Notes: generated from the letters alone by a model not told the origin. 64,000 bases of DNA from Corynebacterium oculi (GCF_001412105.1 NZ_LKST01000002.1:186001-250000), one strand, 5' to 3'; positions 50,460 to 60,471 are shown, counted from the first letter of the stretch. Program-made: numbers and translations.

Positions 50460-50777
50460 CTACAGGGCAAGGCCCGTTCCACCCACGGCGCTCAACGCCT
50501 GGGCGTTCTGGGCCTCCATGTCCTCAAAATGGCGAGCGTTAGAACGGATATTCTCACTGATCGACGCCAGAGCCTGACGCAATTCCCGCGCCGAGGCATT
50601 CCACCTCTCCATGAGGTTGTCAAAGCTGACCTGGGCGCTACCGGCCCATGAACCGCGCACCCCATCCACAACGCCCTGCAGCCTAGTGAGTTCCGACTGC
50701 ACTTGACTGTTGGTATCATCCACGCGGCCAGCGGTAGCCACCATGACGTCAGCTTCTGTTCTCAACATTCCTGACAT
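50460..50777 (-). CDS. WXG100 protein, EsxU-like
   Basis: This 105-residue WXG100 protein has WAG at the turn (VRGSWAGSAQVSFDNLMERWN). It is the partner of the EsxT-like protein and matches EsxU (Rv3445c) by position. The pair is 43 bases apart. Confidence 0.88.
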   Translation of the reverse strand: MSGMLRTEADVMVATAGRVDDTNSQVQSELTRLQGVVDGVRGSWAGSAQVSFDNLMERWNASARELRQALASISENIRSNARHFEDMEAQNAQALSAVGGTGLAL

Positions 50778-50925
50778 CTCTCCCCCTCCTCAAAGGAAAA
50801 CAACTACTGATAGAACGGAAAGTCCCACCGCGGTGGAACCTTCCACTTATCTTTGACTACTTCTCGCCCCCACCGGTTCCCCGCTTCGGAATATTTTGTT
50901 GCCGCCACCCACGCAGCCGCGTCAG

Positions 50926-51963
50926 CTATAGCAGTCCCACGGATTCCTCCGCCACGCGGCACGCAGCGCGTTGAACCACAGTGGAGGCTTCGCGTGTATG
51001 ACACCCCACACTCATGTGGTGTCCGGCCTCCACCCAGGTGCTCCACTGCACCACCGAGCCATCACCAGGTTCCTCCCGATACGTCACCTTCTCCTCGTGC
51101 GGATTGTCTCCCTGTGGCAGGCCAGGCGAGTTTGCTTCGCTCAGCGTGGGATCGCGCTCCACCGTCTCCCGCACCTCGTCCATCACCACCTCCGCCGGCA
51201 CCCCAAGCACCGGATCGGCAGCAATTCTGATCCGCAGGCCCTCATCCTCTCCCCGGAAAACCACATCCTCGCCCTCTATTTCTCCGCGGAATCCCACGGG
51301 GGTGGACACCCTAATGCGTCCGATCTCGTGCACCACCAGGGATGGCGGTACAGGCGTTGGCTCCGCGGTAGCAGAAGCCGTTTCCTCCTTATCTCTAGGA
51401 ACAGCGCTCCCCACGATCTGTTGAGCCTTGGGCGCCACTCCCACGGAGGAGGTTTCTCCCATCGCCCACCACGATAACCCCAGGACGGCCACCACGATCC
51501 CCACCATCGCCACGTGTATCCACGTGAATCGCCGCCACCATTGCCCTGTCCCCCAGTTCCCCCGGTGTGCGGGTCGAGCCGGACTCGTCATGCCCCGCAA
51601 TGATTCTTCGTCATGGCCCACTATCCGCGCGGGATATACCCCTGTCTGCTCGGCACACCCATCATCATTATCTGTTGTTTCCTGTCCCTGCTGACCAAGA
51701 CCGGCTTCTCGCAGCGCGTCACGTATCGCCGCCACCGCGGTCATCGCCGCGCTATATCCAGGCGCTTCCGGCGGGAGTTCAACTTCCACCCGAACCTCGG
51801 CCTGGCTCCCGTCCCCCTCTACTACGGCCTGAGCCTGTTCCACGGCTGCGGTTAAGGCCCAAGGTTCCGCAAGCACCGGCGGCACCAGATCGTAGCGGTA
51901 CACGGTATCCGCTCCCTCGAAAGCGGTGGCCTCTTCCAAAATTGTGATGACTAGCCTGCTCAT
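50926..51963 (-). CDS. ESX-4 type VII secretion-associated protein (Rv3446c-like)
   Basis: This 345-residue protein has one membrane helix (FTWIHVAMVGIVVAVLGLSWWAMG) near residue 155, a soluble N-terminal domain and an outer C-terminal domain ending VQRAACRVAEESVGLL. It matches the type VII secretion-associated family represented by Rv3446c. It lies between esxU and eccC, in ESX-4 order. The 148 bases to the esxU-like gene show no firm feature. Confidence 0.82.
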   Translation of the reverse strand: MSRLVITILEEATAFEGADTVYRYDLVPPVLAEPWALTAAVEQAQAVVEGDGSQAEVRVEVELPPEAPGYSAAMTAVAAIRDALREAGLGQQGQETTDNDDGCAEQTGVYPARIVGHDEESLRGMTSPARPAHRGNWGTGQWWRRFTWIHVAMVGIVVAVLGLSWWAMGETSSVGVAPKAQQIVGSAVPRDKEETASATAEPTPVPPSLVVHEIGRIRVSTPVGFRGEIEGEDVVFRGEDEGLRIRIAADPVLGVPAEVVMDEVRETVERDPTLSEANSPGLPQGDNPHEEKVTYREEPGDGSVVQWSTWVEAGHHMSVGCHTREASTVVQRAACRVAEESVGLL

Positions 51964-51986
51964 TTTCGCCCCCCACCCTTAACTAT

Positions 51987-54301
51987 TTATTTCCCGCCTA
52001 CGGTTTCTCTCTCCACTGCTTTCTCTACGCTGGCCACCTGAATGGTGATTGGTTCTGTTCCCTGTTCCAGCCATCTTCCCCGACCAGGAGGCTGTGCCAT
52101 GGGCTTCATACCGCAGATAGCGCCTTCCTCCTTATCCGCATCTAGGAGGAGCACTGCGGGAATCTGATCGCGCAGCCCGGCCAGGAAGGGCTGATATAAC
52201 GCCCTGTTTATGCCGCCAGATTTATGCGCCACCACCACATGCAATCCCACGTCACGCGCGTGGGGAATGAAAGGAACGATCTCGGCTAGCGCGGCGGGAT
52301 CCACCAGATCCGCGTCATCTATCACCACATAGATCTCAGGCCCTTCCCACCAACTCCGGTTCCGTAATTGCTCAGCGCTTACCTCCGGGCCCGGTATTCG
52401 CTCTTTCAGAGTGATCGCGGTATTACGTAAAGCCTCCGCCGTGGCTAAAGAGGAGGCGCTGTAGGCCGCGAGCGCCTGTTCCGGCACCGCGCCAAGATGT
52501 GCACGACGATGATCCACCAACACTACCCTGGCCTGCCGGGGAGAGCGCTGAGTGATACCCGCCAGCACCGTGCGGAGCGCGGTAGATTTTCCGGCGCCAT
52601 GCGCGCCTATGCATAACAAATGATCGCTATCCCACCGCACCGAAGCCATGTGAATCCCACCAATTCCCACCACGATCTCTCCCTCTGCGTAACGCAGATC
52701 TGTGTAAGGAAGAAAATCGGGAAGTACCTTTAACTCGGACACCGGGGGTTGATCGGCGGAAATAGTAGTGATGTGCGCTATATCCTGTGCGGAGCATAGG
52801 CACCACAGCATGGATTCCCCCTCGGGGGTGATCCCCCGCCCCGGGAGCGCCGGGATTTTCTGCTGTGCCTTCCTATCAATGAGAGAGTCCATCGCCTCGC
52901 CCAGTTGTAATTCCAAGCGGTAATCTATGAGATCGCGGATCACCGGTCGCAGTATCGCCCATCGTTGCGTGGAAATTATTACGTGCACTCCCGCCGCAGC
53001 TCCATCAGCCACAATCCGGGTGACTCGCTCTACCTCGTCCTCACAATTCGTTGCCAAGGCGTGCCACCCATCGATGATGAAAAAGGTATGTCGGCCGTCG
53101 TGGGGCAATCCGGCCTCCACCAAGGCGGTAACCTCGTCAAAAACGCGGTGCACTCGCCCCAGATCCTTTTTCTGAGCCACACCCACTACGTGAGGGAGCC
53201 TCGACAATATTTCTTGGCTATCCCCACCCATATCTACCACGTAAAATTGCACCTCTTCGGTGGTGTGAGTGGCAGCCAGGGATGCCACGATGCTGCGCAG
53301 CGCCGTAGATTTCCCGGAGCGTGGCCCGCCGCATAGGGCCACGTGCCCGCCGCCCACGTTGAAGTCCAATACAAATGGGTCTTGGCGCTGGTAATACGGA
53401 CGATCAATAATGCCCACGGCTGCCTTGAGGCTTCCCATCGGCTCCACCACACCGGCCAGTTCCACCATCTCCGGCAGGGGAGGCAACCACAAGGCACGAG
53501 CCTTCTGACCGCGCTGCTGTGCGGCTAAGCAAGCGCTCTCCGCCACGGCTTCCAGCACCGTGCGAGAATCCTCCTCCACCACCGTGGCTGCCTCTTTTTC
53601 ACGTCTTCCCAGCGGCGATACCACCGCACGTGATCCAGAGAGTCATTCGCCTCTTTGCTGTGCCGCCACCGCCCAGAAACATAGGCCGCACGGAAACCCA
53701 CAACGTCCTCGGCTCCCGCCTTGAGAAAGCCCATTCCCGGCACTGCGGGTAATTCATGCGCATCAGGAACCCCGAGAACTTGGCGCGATTCCGCCGCAGA
53801 GAAGGTACGTAGACCAATACGATAGGAAAGGTGGGAATCCAGTCCTCTTAACCGCCCTTCCTCTAGGCGTTGACTGGCTAAAAGCAAGTGCACGTGGAGG
53901 GATCTCCCCAACCTACCCACGGCCACAAAGAGATCTGCAAAATCAGGATGCTGGCCCAGCAATTCAGAAAACTCATCGACCACCACGAGCAATGCGGGCA
54001 TGGGTTCTAGATCTGTTCTCCCGGCCTCCCTCGCCGCCTCATAATCGTGCACGTTAGCGAAGTTTCCGGCGGCGCGGAGAACCTCCTGCCTGCGATTCAT
54101 CTCCCCCGCGATGGCATCCTACATTCTTTCGACCAGCACGGATTCTTGTTCAAGATTCGTGATGACCGCCGAGGTATGCGGGAGCCTGTCTAATCCCAGG
54201 AAAGTAGCCCCTCCTTTAAAATCCACCAGCACTAAACTGAGTTCCTCCGGGCTGTGCGTGGCCGCCAACGCCACCACTAGGGTGCGCAACAATTCTGACT
54301 T
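51987..54301 (-). pseudogene. eccC: EccC-type FtsK/SpoIIIE ATPase: 5'-truncated, with amber codon and frameshift
   Basis: EccC drives ESX secretion through tandem FtsK/SpoIIIE domains and is normally about 1200-1350 residues. Only about 770 codons remain. From 54301 the frame reads [37 protein letters not shown], i.e. the Walker A lysine onward; the glycines before it are absent. A TAG at 54119-54121 (LVERM*DAIAGEMNRRQE) replaces a probable Gln. At 53595-53599 one T is missing (plus strand), shifting DVKK to the frame that holds the next two ATPase domains (GGPRSGKSTALRS and GAHGAGKSTALRT) ending at 51987. The eccD, mycP and eccB genes expected next are absent. ESX-4 here is probably dead unless an intact copy lies elsewhere. 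Confidence 0.88.
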
Positions 54302-54365
54302 AAACGAACATGGGTTGTGGGTACTATCTATCCAACACAGTTACCGTACGGCAGCGATAACTACT

Positions 54366-54610
54366 GTGCGCGGCAAACATATGGCGGAAGCAGAATGCTT
54401 GCGAGGTAAGTGGTCAAGCACCGCTGCGTGCGGATATCGCGCGAGTTTCGGGGTGAGTTTGGTGAGTTTAGTTTCCCCTTACGCAACGGAAAACGTATTT
54501 TTTTAAATACGTTCTCATGCAAACATATTTAAAAAAATCGTGTTTTGATTAAGAAGGTCCAAAACAAACTCACCAAACTCACCCCCCGTACACCGTATGT
54601 TTGCCGCACA
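54366..54610. repeat. Nested inverted repeats near the element boundary
   Basis: A perfect 20-bp inverted repeat (GGGGTGAGTTTGGTGAGTTT at 54450-54469 and its complement at 54566-54585; each contains two tandem 9-mers) encloses an AACGTATTT-TTTT-AAATACGTT hairpin at 54492-54513. Outside lies a second pair sharing TATGTTTGCCGC (54374-54385 region and 54593-54610). This is origin- or recombination-site-like. No gene is seen from 54302 to about 54800 apart from this and a CTGCTGTA/TACAGCAG hairpin at 54741-54761. Confidence 0.8.
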
Positions 54611-54806
54611 GGCTGCACAGCCCTAGTGTGACACGGGTGTGCGTTGGTGCGCCTTACATGTTTACCGCGCACAGACCGCAGTGCCGTGTTGCACCGCACT
54701 GTGAATTGTTAGTTACAAAAGGTATTGTGCAGGCCGCGTTACTGCTGTAAGATGTACAGCAGATTGCACGTGGTGGGTTTCTATACTTTCTGGTCTTGCT
54801 AGCCAC

Positions 54807-54983
54807 ATGCGAGGGATAACCCCGAGGATAATTGATAAAGGTGTAGCAACCGGCCGAGATAAGCGCGGCCCCTCCAACGAAATTGACCGGCTGGTAACGG
54901 CATTACCGGCCTCAAAAGCGGCTGGGTACAGAGCTAGCACTCTGGTAAAGCAATGGGATGTTGACCACATCCTAGCGAGTTGA
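54807..54983 (+). CDS. Possible small protein of the element
   Basis: A 58-codon frame (MRGITPRIIDKGVATGRDKRGPSNEIDRLVTALPASKAAGYRAS...) is helical and basic-acidic balanced. It ends 84 bases before the HTH gene. No clear ribosome site is seen, so it may be spurious. Confidence 0.35.
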   Translation: MRGITPRIIDKGVATGRDKRGPSNEIDRLVTALPASKAAGYRASTLVKQWDVDHILAS

Positions 54984-55066
54984 GCACGGCGCTTCAGGCC
55001 GCCCAGATATTAGCCGGAAAAGCACCCCGCTCCGGGACAGTTTGATCTGCCCAGGAGCGTTTTACT

Positions 55067-55375
55067 ATGTCTGCACAAGACACCGCTACCCCGACTATTG
55101 AACGTCGCTTCTATTCTCTGCAAGAACTCAACGAACTTGGTCTCGGTTCTGAGTCTCTACTGCGTAAGGCCATTAAAGAAGGCCGCCTCCCGGTCCACCG
55201 TTTCGGTTCTGCGTACCGCATCAGCCAGGAAGACCTGGACCTCTATCTCGATGCTGCGCGTGTGCCGTCGCCGCACATGTTTGACAACTTCGTCGATGCT
55301 GTCGTGGATGCTGCGCCGAAGCTCAGCGATGAGCAGCGTCAGCAGCTCGTGACTGTTCTCGGAGGTGCAGCGTAA
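55067..55375 (+). CDS. Excisionase-like helix-turn-helix DNA-binding protein
   Basis: This 102-residue protein has the MerR/excisionase-type HTH: FYSLQELNELGLGSESLLRKAIKEGRLPVHRFGSAYRISQEDLDLYLDAA. It lies two bases before the replication protein, so it may regulate it or act as an origin-binding initiator. A CCAGGAGCG ribosome site precedes the ATG. Confidence 0.85.
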   Translation: MSAQDTATPTIERRFYSLQELNELGLGSESLLRKAIKEGRLPVHRFGSAYRISQEDLDLYLDAARVPSPHMFDNFVDAVVDAAPKLSDEQRQQLVTVLGGAA

Positions 55376-55377
55376 CC

Positions 55378-58300
55378 ATGGAGGCAAAGAAAAAGACCCC
55401 CGTAGCTACCGGGGGCCAAAACAATGACAACGGCCAGGCAGTCAGTGTTTCTGCTTGCGATGATACCACTGTGGTATCAGATGGTCAACAGGAAGATACA
55501 AAATCCTCTCCTGTCCATACCGTGACTCCGAAACTCACTGATGAGCACCTCGCTGAGCTGCGCCGTTCTGGCATTTCGGATGAGGTCATCGATAGCAGTG
55601 GTGTCTACTCCGCCCGTAATGTTGAGGCGCTGCCCGAGCCGCTTCAGTGGATTGGTTCACACGCGGGCGCTCTCCCGGCTTTGGTTTTCCCAATGGAAGA
55701 AGCCGGTGTTGGCGAGACCTGGCAGGTCAAACCCGCTACACCGATCACTTTTTCTGACGGGTCTATGGCTAAATACGTGGCACCCTCTCATCGCTCTGGC
55801 GCAATCGTGCCTTCTTTTATTGAACATCGCGCAATCACGGATGCCACCGAGCGCGTTGTGATCGTAGAGGGTACCAAGCAGGCTCTTGCCGTTAGATCTG
55901 TCACTGACGAGACCACTGCCGTCTTCGGCATCACTGGTATCACCGGTTGGATGGGCGGAGACAATGGCCCCAGCATCGCCTTCTCGCAGGTCATGGGGCA
56001 CGTTGTGTACGTCGTCCCCGATGCGGATGCTGCGACCAACAGGGCTGTCTACGACGGCGCACGCAAGCTAGGTGAGCATCTTGAGCAGTGGGGCTCTGCT
56101 CGCGTGCGTTTTGTCCGTGTTCCTGGGGGCAAGAAAGCTGGCATCGATGATGTACTAGGTAATCTTCCTGAGGTCCAGCGCCCCCAGGCGCTGCGCTCCT
56201 TCTTTGATGCTGCCAAGGACAAACCCGCGACGAAGATGCCCAAGAACACTCCTTCGGCAGCACCGGCTGCAGGCGCAACGACGGGTCGCCCGGCAATTTC
56301 GGATGATGTCGATCCTGTGTCCCTGTGGCTCTCAGTTTCAGGCGCGGTACATGCCGCCTATGGTGGTTCCCTGCTCTTCCGCCAGGGTGACACTGCCGTG
56401 GAACTCGGCACGGATGGCACGACGCTTTATGCTGTCTCCCCCGATTCATTTACGGTCCTGGCCGCGCATGCCATTGACGTCACGCACATGACAAAGACCT
56501 CGACACGTGTGCGTGCGCTCACCGCCGCCGAGTCACGCGCGATGCTTGTGCCTCGTTACGTGGCACCTTTGCCGGAGATTAAGGGTGTGGTCACCTCTCC
56601 CGTTGTCGCACCTGGCGGTCGTATTGTGTGCGCGGAAGGCTTCGATTCGGAAACAGGTCTTCTCGTTGCGCTCTCCGAGGATATTCGCGGGCTGGCTGTG
56701 CCGGAAAACCCCAGCTTAAATGATGTCCAGCATGCTCTTGAGTTGCTTGATGACGTGTTTTGCGACTTCAGATTTAAAACCAAGCACGATTACCTCCGTG
56801 CGCTGGCGCTGCTACTCACACGTCTCACGCGCCCGATGTACGGTATTGCGCCCATGTTCACAGTGACCGCAAACGTTCGCGGCGCGGGTAAGAACCTGTT
56901 AGTGGACGTCACTTCCATCATTGGCTCTGGTGAGTCTGCTTCGATGCAAAAGCTTCCAAAGGATGACGATGAGGTTCACAAACTGATCCTGTCCGCCCTG
57001 CGTGGAGGACAGACCGCGTTGCACCTGGATGAGTGCAGTGAGGGTATCAGCTCGTCTGCTCTGACCTCCTTGGTCACAACGGCGTCCTACGAGGGCCGCA
57101 TTCTCGGTGAAAGCACGGTTGGTACGTACGCGAACTCCACCACAGTGGTGGCGCTCGGAAACAACGTACCTATCTTCGGCGATCTCGCCCGCCGCGAGGT
57201 GCGTATCGAAATGTCCGTCGAGGACGAAAGGCCCGAGCTGCGTAGCGGGTTCCGCCACCACGATCTCCGCCGTTACGTGCGTGAGAATCGCGCGGAGCTG
57301 CTGAAGGCTGCACTCACACTTGTCACATACTGGGTGCAGCAGGGCAGCCCGCGCCCTTCCACGGAGACTGATCCTTTCGGCTCCTTCGAGACCTGGTGGG
57401 ACACCGTTGGAGGGATTCTTGAGGCTGTTGGTCTTCCGGGCGCGGAGATCGGTGTGATTGAGCAGCGCATTGGCAACAACCCGGCCGATCTCAGCGACTC
57501 CTTCTTCTTGGAATGGCTTGCTGAGACCTTCTCCGGCCCCTTCACTGCAAGTGCTGTGGTGGCCGGTTTGAACCAGGTGACAGGCGATGTGCCTTTGCCT
57601 GCAGGCTTGTTCAAAATGGACGATGTAAACGCGTGGAAGATTGGGCAGCATCTCACTCGTCTTCAAGACCGTTGGTTGAATGGCTGTGTTATCCGTCCAG
57701 CCGGGCTGGCGAAACGTGCGAAACAGTACGTTGTCGAGACACGTGGGGATGATGGGCTTGGCCCCGATGACGGTGGTCCTGACAGCGGAGGTCCCGGCAG
57801 CGGTGGTGGCACTCCCCCGCCAGCGCCAACGCCTTCACCTGTAGAAACAGTGGATGGTCCCTCAGCACCAGAACCAACACCCCTGCCAGTAGATGGGCCA
57901 ACAGCACCTACCGACGGTACGACCGTCGTGTTCGATCTCGAAACTGGTGACGCAGACGATGTCCATGTCACGGATGATCCTGGCTTCGTGCGTCTTGCCG
58001 CTTACTCAATCAACGGTGCCGAGCCTGTGACCACGACCGACATTGCTGGTGAGTTAATTCCGCTGCTAGAGCGTGCAGACACCATCGTTGGCCACAACAT
58101 CGTGCAGTTCGATCTGGCTGCGCTGCGACGGCTCTACAGCCTTGACGACAAGGCGCTCATCGAGGCCGGCAAAGTACATGACACGCTGATCCTGTCCCGC
58201 CTGGCTGCAGGTGGCGCCAAGCTTGAGTACAAGCTCGACGCTGTAGCCAAACGATGTGGTGTTGACGGCAAACTGCTGGACGACGGTAAGACGGCTCTTG

Positions 58301-59637
58301 AGGCCCTGGAGGAGCAGTTCGGTGGTTTTGACAAGATCCCGGTGGACAACACTGAGTACGTTGAATATGCGCTGCAAGACGTGCGCTCAACGTCCGCTGT
58401 CTACGAGAAAATGCTGCCTGCTGCCTTGGAGGCCGTGAGCGCAGAGTATCTGCAGCGTGAGCACGAAAAAATGCACGCGCTGAGCGTTGTGGAGTCGCGC
58501 GGTGTGCGCGTAAACCTCGCCAAGGTCGAAGAGTTTTTGGCAGAAGAAGCAGCCGTCAAGTCTGAGATCCGTGGTTGGCTAGTGGATAACGTTGGCATCC
58601 CCGACAAGGGTAAGGCTCCCTGGGCGACCAAGGAAGGCAAGCAGGCCTTCACCGAGTACTTGGAACAGTTTGGCGCTGCATTACCCCTCACAGCTAAGGG
58701 CGTGGTCAGTACCAGCTCCGAGGCGTTCAACGGGCTTGCAGAGCAGCACACTGACGTGCCAGAGATCGTCACGCTGGCCGGGAAGATGGAAAAACTGCTG
58801 AAGTCCTCGACGCCCGCCTCGACGGTCAAGGAGAACCTGCACGGAGATAGGGTGTATCCGAGTATCCAGGCAGACCAAGTCACGGGTCGGCTCAGTACCA
58901 CGAAACCGGCACTAGCGGTTTTCGGTAAGCGTGAGGAGCGGCTCATCCGCCAGCGCGAAATGATTCTGCCGGACAGCTCTGACCAGGAACTGATCTCCGT
59001 GGATCTCTCCCAGATCGACGCCCGTTGCCTTGCAGCGGGCAGCGGAGACCCCACCTACGCTGAGCTGTTTGCGCTGGGCCGCGACGCCCACACGGAGATG
59101 GCAATCAGAGTCTTCGGTGACGCGGCGCGCAGGCCTGACGCGAAGCAGCTCGCCCACGCTACGAACTACGGCATGGGTGCACGAGGTTTTGCAGCTTATG
59201 CTGGCATCTCCGAGGTCGAGGCAAAGGGGCAGCTTGACCGTCTGCACTTCGAGTTTCCGGTACTCGAACACTTCAAAAAACATCTACGCAAGCACGCTGA
59301 GGCTCTCGGTTGGGTTGCCACAGGCTTCGGTCGCCGCGTGGCGGTTAGCCGCGCCTCTGCGTACACACAGGCCCCTGCGGCCTACGGGCAAGGCACGGCA
59401 CGTGACGTGTTCCTGGAGGGTGTGCTGAACCTCCCCCAGGAGGTGTTGGAAATGATCCGTATCTTCGTCCACGACGAGATTGTGCTCTCTGTCCCACGCG
59501 ACCGTGCAGAGGAGATTAAGCAGACCGTTATGGATGCCTTCAACGCCGTGGCGCTGCCCGGCAAGGACGGCGTTGAAGTACCCGTCTTGTCCGACTTCGC
59601 AGGTCCTGCGGAGTCCTGGGCGGGCTGTAAGGACTGA
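55378..59637 (+). CDS. Multidomain plasmid replication protein: TOPRIM, helicase-like, 3'-5' exonuclease and family-A DNA polymerase
   Basis: This 1419-residue protein has several replication domains in one chain. TOPRIM-like motifs RVVIVEGTKQALAV (about 160) and VVPDADAAT (about 213) come first. An SF3/D5-like ATPase region has TANVRGAGKN (about 500; Asn replaces the usual Ser/Thr) and LHLDECSEG (about 548). A Gly/Pro-rich linker spans about 790-845. A DEDD exonuclease follows: VVFDLETGD (850), VGHNIVQFDLAALR (902), YALQDVRSTSAVY (995). The family-A polymerase has motif A SVDLSQIDAR (1206), motif B RPDAKQLAHATNYGMGARG (1250) and motif C FVHDEIVLSV (1362), all catalytic acids present. GGAGGTG precedes the ATG. 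It probably primes, unwinds and copies the element. Confidence 0.9.
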   Translation: MEAKKKTPVATGGQNNDNGQAVSVSACDDTTVVSDGQQEDTKSSPVHTVTPKLTDEHLAELRRSGISDEVIDSSGVYSARNVEALPEPLQWIGSHAGALPALVFPMEEAGVGETWQVKPATPITFSDGSMAKYVAPSHRSGAIVPSFIEHRAITDATERVVIVEGTKQALAVRSVTDETTAVFGITGITGWMGGDNGPSIAFSQVMGHVVYVVPDADAATNRAVYDGARKLGEHLEQWGSARVRFVRVPGGKKAGIDDVLGNLPEVQRPQALRSFFDAAKDKPATKMPKNTPSAAPAAGATTGRPAISDDVDPVSLWLSVSGAVHAAYGGSLLFRQGDTAVELGTDGTTLYAVSPDSFTVLAAHAIDVTHMTKTSTRVRALTAAESRAMLVPRYVAPLPEIKGVVTSPVVAPGGRIVCAEGFDSETGLLVALSEDIRGLAVPENPSLNDVQHALELLDDVFCDFRFKTKHDYLRALALLLTRLTRPMYGIAPMFTVTANVRGAGKNLLVDVTSIIGSGESASMQKLPKDDDEVHKLILSALRGGQTALHLDECSEGISSSALTSLVTTASYEGRILGESTVGTYANSTTVVALGNNVPIFGDLARREVRIEMSVEDERPELRSGFRHHDLRRYVRENRAELLKAALTLVTYWVQQGSPRPSTETDPFGSFETWWDTVGGILEAVGLPGAEIGVIEQRIGNNPADLSDSFFLEWLAETFSGPFTASAVVAGLNQVTGDVPLPAGLFKMDDVNAWKIGQHLTRLQDRWLNGCVIRPAGLAKRAKQYVVETRGDDGLGPDDGGPDSGGPGSGGGTPPPAPTPSPVETVDGPSAPEPTPLPVDGPTAPTDGTTVVFDLETGDADDVHVTDDPGFVRLAAYSINGAEPVTTTDIAGELIPLLERADTIVGHNIVQFDLAALRRLYSLDDKALIEAGKVHDTLILSRLAAGGAKLEYKLDAVAKRCGVDGKLLDDGKTALEALEEQFGGFDKIPVDNTEYVEYALQDVRSTSAVYEKMLPAALEAVSAEYLQREHEKMHALSVVESRGVRVNLAKVEEFLAEEAAVKSEIRGWLVDNVGIPDKGKAPWATKEGKQAFTEYLEQFGAALPLTAKGVVSTSSEAFNGLAEQHTDVPEIVTLAGKMEKLLKSSTPASTVKENLHGDRVYPSIQADQVTGRLSTTKPALAVFGKREERLIRQREMILPDSSDQELISVDLSQIDARCLAAGSGDPTYAELFALGRDAHTEMAIRVFGDAARRPDAKQLAHATNYGMGARGFAAYAGISEVEAKGQLDRLHFEFPVLEHFKKHLRKHAEALGWVATGFGRRVAVSRASAYTQAPAAYGQGTARDVFLEGVLNLPQEVLEMIRIFVHDEIVLSVPRDRAEEIKQTVMDAFNAVALPGKDGVEVPVLSDFAGPAESWAGCKD

Positions 59638-59726
59638 TCCTCGTGAGCACACTGCTGCCCACGCGTGGTCCTCCGCGTGTGGGTGACTCAGCCATATAGA
59701 TGAACCCCGACTAAGGAGAAGATCAA

Positions 59727-60008
59727 ATGTCGTTTCGAGACGACTACGACGCCGCGCTGCGCGAAGAGCAGCGCATCAAGGAAGAACTGAACCGGCTGCG
59801 GCGTGCACACAAGGCAGCCAAGGAGCGTGCCGCGCAGATGCGTGAGTACGCCAAAGAGTTTGAGGTGAACCTCGACGGCGATGAGCCGTCTACAGCAGGC
59901 GACGACAAGCCTGACAAGCCCTCCGAGCCTGACGGTAATGAGCCGTCTGATACCCACAGTGGAGCACCCAGCGAGCCGGATAACTCCGGCGAGACTGTAC
60001 AGAATTAG
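59727..60008 (+). CDS. Small coiled-coil, acidic-tailed protein
   Basis: This 93-residue protein has a charged coiled coil (DDYDAALREEQRIKEELNRLRRAHKAAKERAAQMREYAKEFE) and a Asp/Pro/Ser-rich acidic tail. It follows the replication protein by 89 bases with TAAGGAG before the ATG. It could be a replication accessory or regulator. No family is recognised. Confidence 0.65.
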   Translation: MSFRDDYDAALREEQRIKEELNRLRRAHKAAKERAAQMREYAKEFEVNLDGDEPSTAGDDKPDKPSEPDGNEPSDTHSGAPSEPDNSGETVQN

Positions 60009-60013
60009 GCGCG

Positions 60014-60050
60014 AGACTGTACGGCCGAACCCCGTGTCGCCGTACAGTCT
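60014..60050. repeat. Perfect 12-bp inverted repeat with GACTGTAC iterations
   Basis: AGACTGTACGGC at 60014-60025 and its complement at 60039-60050. The ACTGTAC core also occurs at 59994-60000 and 60061-60066. It may be an iteron or operator cluster at the 3' end of the replication operon. Confidence 0.75.
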
Positions 60051-60095
60051 GAGCGCGAAAACTGTACCGCTGTAGCGGTCACTGCCCCATCGAAG

Positions 60096-60118
60096 CCCCG
60101 TCCTCGTGACGGGGTTTT
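60096..60118 (+). terminator. Rho-independent terminator of the replication operon
   Basis: CCCCGTC, CTCGT and GACGGGG form a perfect stem followed by TTTT. Confidence 0.9.
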
Positions 60119-60310
60119 GTCATGCCCAGAGCCACTGCCGTGGACGTGCTGCAGGGCTGCAGCGACGGCTCTGTACACGGCCTTAAGAAGATATTCCGTG
60201 AATTATGTTTTTCATCCGGCTGCTGCCGGTGGCAACCGGTTCGTAACCGATTTTTTACCGTCTGAGCAGCGGCGATGACAGTTTTCATGTGCCGCAGCCG
60301 TTTTTCACTG

Positions 60311-60471
60311 CCGAAAAGTGAAAACCAGTATAAGGGGTTGCGACGCCGGTACATCGGTATAGAAGCGGTGTTATCGCTGGTCACAGTGCGTAAACACATC
60401 GCTTCTATAGCGACGCCGGGCCGGTTTGAGCCGAAAGGTGAAAACCAAGTATAAGGGGGTGCGACGCCGGG
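60311..60471. repeat. Pair of 40-base direct repeats, iteron-like
   Basis: Copies at 60311-60350 and 60431-60471 share CCGAAA-GTGAAAACC, GTATAAGGGG and GCGACGCCGG with a few differences and one length change. The spacing is 120 bases. The CGACGCCGG core also occurs at 60411-60419. Confidence 0.8.

Noticed and set aside
50804-51046. 80-codon minus-strand frame between the EsxU-like gene and the Rv3446c-like gene
   Set aside because: Its first half lies in another frame of the Rv3446c-like gene and it has no recognisable domain.
60311-60471. CRISPR array
   Set aside because: Only two imperfect repeats, with a spacer far too long, and no cas genes.
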